Of a DNA stretch of 64,000 bases, positions 1 through 8,858 are shown piece by piece. Under the pieces are notes generated by a model. That model made no database searches. It had not been told where the DNA came from and was given only the letters and a program-made list of their open reading frames with translations. The position numbers and the translations under genes were made by a program. Source of the stretch: Kiloniellales bacterium (GTDB lineage Bacteria > Pseudomonadota > Alphaproteobacteria > Kiloniellales > JAKSBE01); NCBI GenBank assembly GCA_030066685.1, contig JASJBF010000005.1, forward strand, positions 27,830 to 91,829, in the 5' to 3' direction. How positions within the stretch are numbered: the stretch's first letter is position 1; every line of letters starts with the position of its first letter.

Positions 1-2
1 AA

Positions 3-683
3 GGCGCTTTCGAAAAGGCGCATCCCAAGGTACGGCACCTGGCGACCCTCTATCCGGCCGGGCTGCAGACCGTGGTGCCGGCCAGTTCTGACATCCAGTC
101 CTACGCCAACCTCAAGGGCAAGAACATCAGCCCCGGCAAGACCAAATGGTCGGGCTACGCGGCCTTCAAGCTGGTCGCGGGCAAGTACGGCTTCACCGTC
201 GAGGACGTGAAGCAGGCCGGCGGCACGGTCCACCACGTTTCCTACTCGGATTCCGTCGGGCTGATGAAGGATGGCCATATCGAGGCCTTCACCGCGCTCA
301 CCAGCGTGCCGCAGGCTTCCCTGCTCGACCTGGAGTTCAATCCCGGGGTGCGCTTCCTGCCGATCGAGGCGGAGGTCCTGTCCGACATCCTTTCGGAGAA
401 CCCGGGCTACATCAAGCTGGAGGTCACAAACGCCCACTACAAGAGCGTCAAGACGCCGGTCCCGACCCTGGGCGCCGTGACCAACCTGGTCGTGCGCGAG
501 GAGCTGCCCGAGGACATCGTCTACGGCATCACCAAGGCGCTGTGGGAAAACCACGCCGAGTTCGCCAAGGTCAAGGACGTCTGGAACAGCGTCAAGATCG
601 AGAACGCCTTGCTCGGCGCCGCGATCCCGGTGCATCCCGGCGCGCAGCGCTACTACGATGAAGTGGGCGTGACGGCGAAGTAA
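3..683 (+). CDS. TAXI-family TRAP transporter substrate-binding protein, C-terminal part
   Basis: The reading frame is open from the left edge, so the start and any signal peptide lie outside the window; about 226 residues remain. The visible part resembles the second lobe of periplasmic TAXI-type binding proteins: an ALTSVPQASLLDLE stretch, a GYIKLEV segment and an ending with IVYGITKALWEN and IPVHPGAQRYYDEVG. Such proteins capture a small organic acid or amino acid in the periplasm and hand it to a fused TRAP permease, which is encoded next. The ligand cannot be told from sequence. The 155 bases between this stop and the permease start hold no convincing gene. Confidence 0.9.
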   Translation, partial: GAFEKAHPKVRHLATLYPAGLQTVVPASSDIQSYANLKGKNISPGKTKWSGYAAFKLVAGKYGFTVEDVKQAGGTVHHVSYSDSVGLMKDGHIEAFTALTSVPQASLLDLEFNPGVRFLPIEAEVLSDILSENPGYIKLEVTNAHYKSVKTPVPTLGAVTNLVVREELPEDIVYGITKALWENHAEFAKVKDVWNSVKIENALLGAAIPVHPGAQRYYDEVGVTAK

Positions 684-838
684 ACCACGCCGAAGGTCTT
701 CGCTTCACCGCCGCGCGCCGCGCGCGCTCCGCAGGGTGCCTTGCGTGCTTCGGTGGGCCCGGCGATCCGGCCGGGTCCCCGCCGGGCGATCCTTGGCGAT
801 GCTGCCGGACCGAGCTACCACTGCGCAACCACAGGACC

Positions 839-2824
839 ATGTCGAACACAGTCGAGCGCATCGAGTACGGCGAACGACGGGAGTATTCGCTCCTCGAACA
901 GGCTTTGCGCCGCCGGCGCCTCGATTTCGCGGTGCTGGTGACGACGGTCTGCGCCGTCCTCAGCATCGCCCTGGCCCTGTTTCATCTCTACGTGGCGGTC
1001 TTCGGCACGCCCGAGAGCCGCTCCTTCCGCAGCACGCATCTGACCGCGATGCTGGTGCTGGCCATTCTGCTGAACCCGACGTCTCGGCCCGGGGGCCGCC
1101 GAGAGCGCCGCGGAGGTTTCCCGCTCGGGCTCGCGTGGGACCTGTTTCTCGTGACGGTCGGGATCGGCATCCAGGTCTACACGCTCTACGACATAGAGGC
1201 CTTGCTCGAGCGGGAAGGCGACCTGATCAGGGCCGACGTCTACGTCGGGTCCGCGATGATCCTGCTCGTTCTGGAGGCGACCCGTCGAGCCGTCGGGCTG
1301 CCGATGGTCCTGGTCACCCTGTTCTTCGTGGCCCATGCGCTCTACGCGAACCACTTCTTCGGTTTCCTCTACGGGCCGCCCACGTCCTTCGAAAAGTACG
1401 TCGACGTGATTTTCGTGCGCAGCGAAGGCATCTTCGGCATCCCGATCTTCGTGGCCTCGACCTACATCGTCCTCTTCATCATCTTCGGCGCGATCCTGAT
1501 CCGCTCGGGCGCGGGGCGCTTCTTCATTGACCTGGCCATTGCGCTCACCGGCCACCGCACCGGCGGGCCAGCCAAGGCCTCGGTCGTCGCCAGTGCCTTC
1601 CTGGGCACGGTCTCCGGCTCCGCCGTGGCGAACGTGGTCACCACGGGTGCCTTCACGATCCCACTGATGAAGCGCCTGGGCTACCGGGCGCGCTTCGCCG
1701 GCGCGGTGGAGGCCTGCGCTTCCTCGGGCGGGCAGATCACGCCGCCCATCATGGGCGCCGCGGCCTTCATCATCGCCGAGTTCCTGCACGTCAGCTACTT
1801 CCTGGTGATCGTCGCGGCCATCGTGCCGACCCTGCTGTACTTCGCGACCGTGTACTTCATGGTCGACATCGAGGCCGACAAGGAGGGCATCGAACGCATC
1901 GACAGGGCGCGCCTGCCCCGGGTCGTCGAGGTGGTCAAGCGGGGCTGGCACCAGCTTCTGACGCTGGGCGTTCTGGTCGCCCTGCTCGGGGTCGGCTACA
2001 CGCCGATGATGGCCGCCTTCTGGGCGATCGTCACCCTCGTCGCCCTGAGCTTCGTCAGCCGGACGACGCGGATGAGCCCGGTCGATCTCTTCGCGGCCTT
2101 GGAGTCCGGGGTGAGGAGCGCGATGCCGGTGTCGATCGCCTGCGCCTGCGCCGGCATTCTGATCGGCTCAATCTTCGTCTCCGGGCTGGGCCTGAAGTTC
2201 ACGAACTCCGTCATCGAGCTGTCGGGCGGACAACTCTTCCCTCTGCTCCTGCTGACCGGCACCGCGGCGATCATCCTCGGCATGGGGATGACCACGACGG
2301 CGGTCTACATCACGGTCGCGGCGCTGATCGTACCCTCCTTGATCGAGATCGGCGTCGTGCCGATCGCGGCGCACCTCTTCGCCTTCTACTTCGGCGTCGT
2401 GTCGACGATCACGCCGCCCGTCGCCCTCGCGTCCTTCGCCGCCGCGGCCATCGCCAAGTCGCCGCCCATGGCCACGGCGGCGGAGTCCGCCCGCATCGGC
2501 GTGGCCAAGTACCTCGTGCCGGTTGTCTTCGTCTACAACCCGGCGCTGCTCTTCGAGGGCTCCCTCTGGGTCACGGCGAGCTCGACCCTGCTCGCCATCG
2601 CGGGTCTCTGGGGACTGTCCCTGGCCTTGGAAGGCTGGTGCAGGGGGCCGCTGTCGCTCTTTCTTCGGATCGTCGTGGGGGCGCTGTCGCTTGCGCTCCT
2701 CTTCCCGCCGCAGCGCCATCTGCTCGACGTCCTGCCCGGCTACGGCGTGGCCGGCATCGGCCTGCTGGGCCTGGCCCTCTTCGTGCTCTTGCGCTATCGG
2801 CGCCGGCGGGAGGCGGCGGCATGA
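839..2824 (+). CDS. TRAP transporter fused permease subunit (DctQ-DctM type)
   Basis: A 661-residue, very hydrophobic protein. A short charged N-terminus is followed by roughly four helices (small DctQ-like part, about residues 30-190) and then the large DctM-like domain of about 12 helices. The DctM signature is visible around residues 245-320 (GTVSGSAVANVVTTGAF, SSGGQITPPIMGAAAF) and again near residues 470-560 (GMGMTTTAVYI, STITPPVALASFAAAAIA), the two scoop-loop repeats of the family. It should import the ligand of the upstream TAXI protein using a sodium or proton gradient. The ATG lies 155 bases after the upstream stop, with only a weak ribosome site. The next small gene overlaps its stop by four bases, so the three form one operon. 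Confidence 0.93.
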   Translation: MSNTVERIEYGERREYSLLEQALRRRRLDFAVLVTTVCAVLSIALALFHLYVAVFGTPESRSFRSTHLTAMLVLAILLNPTSRPGGRRERRGGFPLGLAWDLFLVTVGIGIQVYTLYDIEALLEREGDLIRADVYVGSAMILLVLEATRRAVGLPMVLVTLFFVAHALYANHFFGFLYGPPTSFEKYVDVIFVRSEGIFGIPIFVASTYIVLFIIFGAILIRSGAGRFFIDLAIALTGHRTGGPAKASVVASAFLGTVSGSAVANVVTTGAFTIPLMKRLGYRARFAGAVEACASSGGQITPPIMGAAAFIIAEFLHVSYFLVIVAAIVPTLLYFATVYFMVDIEADKEGIERIDRARLPRVVEVVKRGWHQLLTLGVLVALLGVGYTPMMAAFWAIVTLVALSFVSRTTRMSPVDLFAALESGVRSAMPVSIACACAGILIGSIFVSGLGLKFTNSVIELSGGQLFPLLLLTGTAAIILGMGMTTTAVYITVAALIVPSLIEIGVVPIAAHLFAFYFGVVSTITPPVALASFAAAAIAKSPPMATAAESARIGVAKYLVPVVFVYNPALLFEGSLWVTASSTLLAIAGLWGLSLALEGWCRGPLSLFLRIVVGALSLALLFPPQRHLLDVLPGYGVAGIGLLGLALFVLLRYRRRREAAA

Positions 2825-3042
2825 AGTGGGGCCAGGTCTTTCTCGGCAAGCCTGTCCATTGGTTGCTGTGGGCGGTGATCGTCGCCGTCTTGTACTGGCT
2901 CGGCTCGGAGAGCCTGCACGTCAGGCATTTCGTGCCCTTCCTGATGGTTCTGATCGTTCTGGCGGGCGGAAGCGTCCTGGTCGTCCTTTCGACCTACAGG
3001 AAGGATGATCGCATCACCCGGGAGCCCTTCGACGAGGGTTGA
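2821..3042 (+). CDS. small two-helix membrane protein of the TRAP operon
   Basis: A 73-residue protein whose ATG overlaps the permease stop as ATGA, so it is probably translationally coupled. Two hydrophobic segments are evident, about residues 14-29 and 38-56, joined by a short loop and followed by a charged tail (YRKDDRITREPFDEG). A longer frame opens upstream at 2638 but lies inside the permease gene, so the overlapping ATG was chosen. No known family is recognised. Position suggests an accessory subunit or stabiliser of the fused TRAP permease, which is inference from context only. Confidence 0.7.
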   Translation: MKWGQVFLGKPVHWLLWAVIVAVLYWLGSESLHVRHFVPFLMVLIVLAGGSVLVVLSTYRKDDRITREPFDEG

Positions 3043-3078
3043 CGGCGCGCGCCGGAGACGATCGCCGAGCGTCTTTCT

Positions 3079-3861
3079 CTAGGCGGTCTTCGCGCCCGAC
3101 TTCTTAGGCATCTGGCGGAGCAGGCGGTCGGTCAGGGGAGTGGGCAGGGCGCCAAGCAGCCAGGCCCAGACGTAGGTCGGCCAGGGGAAGGCGATGCGGC
3201 CGCGGTTGCGGGCCAGGCCGCGGCGGATGATGGCGGCGGCGCGCTCGGCGTCCATCAGGAAGGGCATGGGGAAGTCGTTGACCTCGGTCATGCGGCTGCG
3301 CACGAAGCCCGGGCAGATCACCGAGACCCCCACGCCCGCGCCGGCCAGGTGGCCGCGCAGGGCCTCGCCCCAGACCCGCACCGCCGCCTTGCTGGCGCAG
3401 TACGCCGGGGCGCCCGGGAAGCCGCGAAAGGCGGCCAGCGAGCTCATCAGGGCGATTTGCCCCCGGCCCCGGGCCTGCATCACTTCGATCGCCGGCAGCA
3501 CGGTGTTGCGTACGCCGTCCAGGTTGATCGCGAAGACCGCCTCGTTCTGGGCCCGGTCCTCGCCGCCGCCGGCCGTGCCGGCGGAGATACCGGCGTTGGC
3601 GATCACCAGGTCGAGCGGCCGTTGCCGGTCGAGCTCGGCGATCCAGGCGGCCATGGCCTCGGCGTCGGTCACGTCGCGCAGGGCGGCGGTGACCTCGGCG
3701 CCGGCGGCCCGGCAGAGCCCGGCGACCATGGTCAGGCGCGCCTCGTTGCGCCCGCTGAGCGCGAGCCCTACGCCGGGCGCCGCGTAGGCCTTGGCGAGCG
3801 CGGCGCCGATGCCGCTGGAGGCGCCGGTAATCAGGATGCTGGTCGGGTTCGTCGTGGTCAC
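3079..3861 (-). CDS. SDR-family NAD(P)-dependent oxidoreductase
   Basis: A classical short-chain dehydrogenase of 260 residues. The cofactor motif TGASSGIG stands near residue 10, NAG(I) near residue 90, and the catalytic Ser and Tyr-x3-Lys are seen in MSSLAAF and AYCASKAAV. The C-terminal half carries the PGFVRSRMT motif and a basic end. An ATG-type start farther upstream (3930) would add 23 unlikely residues; GTG at 3861 is preferred because AAGGAG lies 11 bases before it and the protein then begins just before the first beta strand. The substrate is unknown. It is divergent from yicC and separate from the TRAP operon. Confidence 0.85.
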   Translation of the reverse strand: MTTTNPTSILITGASSGIGAALAKAYAAPGVGLALSGRNEARLTMVAGLCRAAGAEVTAALRDVTDAEAMAAWIAELDRQRPLDLVIANAGISAGTAGGGEDRAQNEAVFAINLDGVRNTVLPAIEVMQARGRGQIALMSSLAAFRGFPGAPAYCASKAAVRVWGEALRGHLAGAGVGVSVICPGFVRSRMTEVNDFPMPFLMDAERAAAIIRRGLARNRGRIAFPWPTYVWAWLLGALPTPLTDRLLRQMPKKSGAKTA

Positions 3862-3913
3862 GCTGCTGCCGCTCCTTCGTCTGGCATACTTTGGTATAGG
3901 GGATCGGCCTCGC

Positions 3914-3942
3914 TTGTTGGCCCTCGGCACCGCGTATATAAA
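3914..3942 (+). promoter_or_regulatory. candidate promoter for yicC-gmk
   Basis: TTGTTG (3914-3919), a 17-base spacer and TATAAA (3937-3942) make a plausible sigma-70-type promoter in the gap between the SDR gene and yicC. The short AT-rich patch stands out in GC-rich surroundings. No experimental support. Confidence 0.4.
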
Positions 3943-3999
3943 GGCCCGGTTCCGAGTCCGGTATGATCCCGCGCCGCCCGCCGATTAGGTGACCCAGCT

Positions 4000-4899
4000 T
4001 TGTCTCAGCGCCCCGCCCTTGCAAGCATGACCGGCTTTGCCCGCCAGGAGGGCGGCGACGACGTGATGACCTGGGTCTGGGAGGTCAAGAGCGTCAACGG
4101 GCGCAACCTCGACCTCCGCCTGCGCCTGCCCCAGGGCTTCGAGGCCCTGGAGGCCGAGGTGCGCAAGCTGGTGCCGGAGCACCTGGCGCGCGGTAACGTG
4201 CAGATCTCGCTGGTGGTCGACCGCTCGCGCCTGCCGCTGCGCTACCGGGTCAACCGCGAGCTGCTGCAGCAGCTGCTCGGCCTGACCAAGGAACTGGGCG
4301 GGGACCTGCCGGCCGCGCCGCCGCGGCTCGACGGCCTGCTCACGATCAAAGGCGTGCTGGAGCCCGAGGAGGGCGCCGAAGAGGAGGCGGTCGCCGAGGC
4401 CCGCAACGCGGCTATGCTCGCCGACCTGACCGCGGCGCTGGGCAAGCTGGTCCGAGCCCGGGGCGAGGAGGGCGCGCGCCTGGAGGCGGTCATCACCGCG
4501 CACCTGCGGTCCTTCGACGAGGTGGTCGAGGCCGCCGGCAAGAGCGCCGAGCTGCAGCCGGCGGCGCTGCGCGCCCGGCTCGCGGCCCAGATCGCCGAGC
4601 TGCTTGAGGCCTCGCCGGGCCTGCCGGAGGAGCGCCTGGCGCAGGAGGCCGCGCTGCTGGCGACCAAGGCCGACATCCGCGAGGAACTGGATCGCCTGCG
4701 GGCGCACCTGGCCTCGGCGCGCGACCTGATGAAGGTCGGGGGCGCGGTCGGCCGGCGCTTCGACTTCCTCTGCCAGGAGCTCAACCGCGAAGCCAACACG
4801 CTCTGCTCCAAGTCGGTCGACATGGAGCTGACCCGCCAGGGTCTGACCATGAAGACGCTGGTCGACAAGCTGCGCGAGCAGGTCCAGAACATCGAATAG
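4000..4899 (+). CDS. yicC: YicC family endoribonuclease-like protein
   Basis: The product has 299 residues, the usual length for the YicC family, with the N-terminal SMTGFAR-type signature (ASMTGFARQEGG) and the C-terminal DUF1732 block (REELDRLRAHLASARDLM, GRRFDFLCQELNREANTLCSKS, DMELTRQGLTMKTLVDKLREQVQNIE). E. coli YicC (RnyC) is an endoribonuclease linked to small-RNA decay; the same role here is inferred from family. The start is a TTG at 4000 with AGGTGA seven bases before it; an ATG at 4027 (MTGFARQ) is the alternative. It is followed after 18 bases by gmk, a common proteobacterial pairing. Confidence 0.93.
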   Translation: MSQRPALASMTGFARQEGGDDVMTWVWEVKSVNGRNLDLRLRLPQGFEALEAEVRKLVPEHLARGNVQISLVVDRSRLPLRYRVNRELLQQLLGLTKELGGDLPAAPPRLDGLLTIKGVLEPEEGAEEEAVAEARNAAMLADLTAALGKLVRARGEEGARLEAVITAHLRSFDEVVEAAGKSAELQPAALRARLAAQIAELLEASPGLPEERLAQEAALLATKADIREELDRLRAHLASARDLMKVGGAVGRRFDFLCQELNREANTLCSKSVDMELTRQGLTMKTLVDKLREQVQNIE

Positions 4900-4917
4900 C
4901 CTGCGGTCTTTGAGTCC

Positions 4918-5567
<650 letters not shown>

Positions 5568-5571
<4 letters not shown>

Positions 5572-6425
5572 CCCGAACGCCGATCGGACAGGGCCCGGGC
5601 GAGGGCACAGAACTCGCTGATCGACAGCTCCTCGGCCCGGCCGGTCTCCGCCACCCCGGCGGCGGCCAGCAGGTCTGCCGGATCGCCGCCCAGGGACTTG
5701 AGGCTCTGGCGCAGCATCTTGCGGCGCTGGCCGAAGGCTGCCGCGGTGGTCTTCTCCAGCGCCGTCCAGGACACGGGGTGCAGGGGCTCGGGCCGGGGGC
5801 GCAGCGCCACCAGGGTGGAGGTGACCTTGGGCGGGGGCGTGAAGGCCTGGGGCCGGATGTCGAAGAGCAGCTCGACCTCGCAGAGCCACTGGGTGATCAC
5901 GGCCAGCCGGCCGTAGCCGCGGCCGCGCGGCGCGGCGGCCAGGCGCTGCGCGACCTCCTTCTGGAACATCAGGATCAGGGAGCCGTAGCATCCCGGTGCG
6001 TCGAAGAGATCCCGCAGCCAGCGCAGCAGGAGCGGGGTCGAGACATTGTAGGGCAGGTTGGCGACGATCCGCCGCGGCGGGCTGCCGAGCGCTCGGGTCT
6101 CGGCCTCCAGCGCGTCGGCCTCGATCACCTCGAGCCGGCCCGGGACCGCCGCCGCCAGCTCGGCCAGGGCGTCCAGGCAGCGCCGGTCCTTCTCGATCGC
6201 GACGACCCGTGCGGCGCCGGCCTCGAGCAGCGCCCGGGTCAGGCCGCCCGGCCCCGGCCCGACCTCGATCGTCGTGCCCCGGGACAGGTCGCCGGCGGCC
6301 CGGGCGATGCGGGCGGTGAGGTTGGAATCCAGAAGGAAGTGCTGGCCCAGGCTCCGGCGGGCCGAGAGGCCGTGGCGCGCGATGACCTCGCGCAGCGGCG
6401 GCAAGGCCGGGCCTTCGGCGGTCAC
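5568..6425 (-). CDS. rsmA: 16S rRNA (adenine1518/1519-N6)-dimethyltransferase
   Basis: KsgA/RsmA dimethylates two adjacent adenines near the 3' end of 16S rRNA during 30S assembly. Hallmarks are [16 protein letters not shown], the SAM-binding [15 protein letters not shown], the catalytic [11 protein letters not shown] and the C-terminal helical domain ([15 protein letters not shown]). GTG at 6425 (285 residues) is preferred, because family members begin shortly before [14 protein letters not shown] and because it lies seven bases after the pdxA stop. A TTG at 6470 overlapping pdxA is the alternative. It is the last gene of the lptD-surA-pdxA-rsmA operon. Confidence 0.94.
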
Positions 6426-6432
6426 GGCACGC

Positions 6433-7479
6433 TCAGGCGGCCGAGGGCCGGGCCGGGTTTGCGCGGGCAAGCGCCATGTCTTCCGCCAGGCGCAGGGCCG
6501 CGATCAGGCTCTTGGGGCTGGCCCGGCCGCTGCCGGCGATGTCCAGGGCGGTGCCGTGGTCCGGGGAGGTCCGCACGAAGGGCAGGCCCAGGGTGACGTT
6601 GACCGTGCGGTCGAAGTCCAGCGCCTTGACCGGGATCAGGGCCTGGTCGTGGTACATGCAGAGGGCGGCGTCGTAGCCCCGGCGCGCCGCCTCGTGGAAC
6701 ATGCCGTCGGCCGGTAGGGGGCCGAAGGCGTCGATGCCGTGCCTGCGCAGGGCCTCGACCGCCGGCGCGATGACCTCGGCGTCCTCGCGGCCCAGGCTGC
6801 CGCCCTCGCCGGCATGGGGGTTGACGCCGGCGACGGCGATCCGCGGCTCGGCCACGCCGAAGGTCTCGCGCAGGGCCCTGGCGGTCACCCGCCCGGCATG
6901 GAGGATGCTTCGGGTGGTCAGGCCCGCCACGGCCTCGCGCAGCGGCAGGTGAACGGTGACGGGGACGACCCGCAGCGTGGGCCCGGCCAGCATCATGACC
7001 GGGGGCGACGTCAGGCCCGCCAGCTCGGCCAGGTACTCGGTGTGTCCCGGATGCCGGAAGCCGGCCCGGTAGAGGACGGCCTTGTGGATCGGGTTGGTGA
7101 CCACGGCGGCGGCGCGGCCCGCCTGCGTCAGGGCCACGGCTTCGCGGATGCTCTCCAGCACCGCCGCGGCGTTCGCGCTGTCCAGTTGCCCGGGTGTGCC
7201 GACGATCGGCGAGGTCAGCGGCAGGACTGGCAGAGCGCGTGAGAAGACCTCGGCCGCCTCCGCCGGGTCGGCGATCGCCTCGACCTCGACCGGCCATCCG
7301 AGAGCCCCGGCCAGGCCGCGAAGTCGGGTCGGGTCGTCGAGGGCAAAGAAGGGGCCGAGTTCGCTTTCGCGTCGCGCCAGCCAGGCCTGCAGGGTGATCT
7401 CGCCGCCGATGCCGGCCGGCTCTCCGGCGGTCAGGGCCAGCGGTTCTCGGATGCGGGTGGCCGTTGCCGGCCGCGCCAT
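6433..7479 (-). CDS. pdxA: 4-hydroxythreonine-4-phosphate dehydrogenase
   Basis: A 348-residue PdxA, which oxidises 4-phosphohydroxy-L-threonine in the DXP-dependent route to pyridoxal phosphate. Visible features are the [13 protein letters not shown] start, the NPIHKAVLY segment with substrate-binding residues, the metal-site histidines ([14 protein letters not shown]) and a [19 protein letters not shown] block, followed by the [14 protein letters not shown] motif with its third metal His. The ATG overlaps the surA stop by one base (TGATG). The surA-pdxA-rsmA order is widely conserved in proteobacteria although the functions differ. Confidence 0.95.
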   Translation of the reverse strand: MARPATATRIREPLALTAGEPAGIGGEITLQAWLARRESELGPFFALDDPTRLRGLAGALGWPVEVEAIADPAEAAEVFSRALPVLPLTSPIVGTPGQLDSANAAAVLESIREAVALTQAGRAAAVVTNPIHKAVLYRAGFRHPGHTEYLAELAGLTSPPVMMLAGPTLRVVPVTVHLPLREAVAGLTTRSILHAGRVTARALRETFGVAEPRIAVAGVNPHAGEGGSLGREDAEVIAPAVEALRRHGIDAFGPLPADGMFHEAARRGYDAALCMYHDQALIPVKALDFDRTVNVTLGLPFVRTSPDHGTALDIAGSGRASPKSLIAALRLAEDMALARANPARPSAA

Positions 7480-8726
7480 CAGATCCTCATCTCGACGTTG
7501 GCGGCCCGGCGCAGGTCGCGCAGGTGGCGGCGCGACAGCATGTCGACGCGTTCGCGGCGCAGGCCGCTTTCGATCCTGTCGCGGTCGATGCCGTCGCCGC
7601 GGCGGCTGCAGACCATCAGCACCACGAAGCCGTCGTCCCGCTGGATCGGCCGGCTCGCCTGGCCGATTTCGAGGCTGGCCACCGCGTTGCGCAGATTGAT
7701 CGGCAGATCGGCCACCTTGACTTCGCCGAGGTCTCCCGAGGCACCGCCCAGGTCTTCGGCGGCTTCGTCCATGCTGGCACAGCCGTTCAGCGTCCCGGCC
7801 AGCTCCACGGCTTCCGAGCGCACCGAGGCCGCCGCCTCCGCGTCGGCGTCCCTGGCCACCGGCAGGAACGCCTGCTTGAGGCCCAGCCACTCGTCGCCGG
7901 CCTCGATCCGGCGTTGCTTGCGGAAGAGGATAACGTGATAGCCGGTCAGGCTGCGGATCGGGCCGCCGATTTGGCCCGGCGACATCCGGGACAGCGCATC
8001 GTTCAGCTCGGCCGGCAGCTGGGACTCGCCGACCCAGCCGAGATCGCCGCCAACCGGTGCGGTCGCGCTCTGGGAGAACTGCCGGGCCAGGTCTTGGAAA
8101 CGGGCGCCCTTCTGCAGCTGGTCGATCAGGCGCTGGGCCGAGCCCCGGATCTCCTCGTCCTGCGCCGGATCGTCGACTGCCAGGAATATCTCGGCGACGA
8201 GCCGAACCGTCTTGCCTTGGCCTGCGCGCTGACGGGCCACCGCAGCCTCGATCTCCTCTTCGCTGATGGTGACCTGGGGACTGAGCTGCCGGGCGATCAC
8301 GCCCTGCCAGGCGATGGTGGCCTTGAGCTGCTCTATCAGGGCTTCGAGCATCACTCCGCGCCGGGTCAGCAGGTTGATGAACTCGGCGCGGCTGCGCTTG
8401 TTCTGCTCGGCCAGGGTATCGATGGCTGCCTCGATCTCGGTCCTCGACACCTCGATGCCGAGGCGTTCCGCCTCCTGGAGCTGCAGCCGCTCGTCGATCA
8501 GGTTGCGCAGGACCTGTGGCCCGAGGCTGCGCTGCGCCTCCGGGCTCGGCTGGACGCCGGCGGCCAGCATGGCCAGGCGGATCCGCATCTCCAGGTCCAG
8601 CAGTGAGATGACCTCGTCGTTGACGATCGCGGCTGCCCGCAGCGACTGCTGGGCGCCTGCCATCGTAGGGTTGAATAGCAGAAAAGCCGTCGTCGCCACC
8701 GCCAGAAAGCGCCAAATCCGCTTCAT
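7479..8726 (-). CDS. surA: periplasmic peptidyl-prolyl isomerase/chaperone SurA
   Basis: The protein has 415 residues and starts with a signal peptide ([18 protein letters not shown] then NPTMAGAQQ, cleavage after AGA). An N-terminal SurA chaperone region follows ([35 protein letters not shown]), then a parvulin domain around residues 170-275 ([38 protein letters not shown]) and a second, weaker parvulin-like domain. It escorts unfolded outer-membrane proteins across the periplasm, matching its place behind lptD, a major client. The domain order matches SurA rather than PpiD. Confidence 0.93.
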   Translation of the reverse strand: MKRIWRFLAVATTAFLLFNPTMAGAQQSLRAAAIVNDEVISLLDLEMRIRLAMLAAGVQPSPEAQRSLGPQVLRNLIDERLQLQEAERLGIEVSRTEIEAAIDTLAEQNKRSRAEFINLLTRRGVMLEALIEQLKATIAWQGVIARQLSPQVTISEEEIEAAVARQRAGQGKTVRLVAEIFLAVDDPAQDEEIRGSAQRLIDQLQKGARFQDLARQFSQSATAPVGGDLGWVGESQLPAELNDALSRMSPGQIGGPIRSLTGYHVILFRKQRRIEAGDEWLGLKQAFLPVARDADAEAAASVRSEAVELAGTLNGCASMDEAAEDLGGASGDLGEVKVADLPINLRNAVASLEIGQASRPIQRDDGFVVLMVCSRRGDGIDRDRIESGLRRERVDMLSRRHLRDLRRAANVEMRI

Positions 8727-8858
8727 CGCCCGCCTCGGCCCGCTCTCGTCGTCTCGATTCTGTTGGGTCTCTTGCCGCCCCGAGTAACTATACCGCTCCG
8801 CGGGCTGGCGAACAACGCATGCCGGCAGGCCGAAGCGGCGGAAATCCAGGCAGACCGT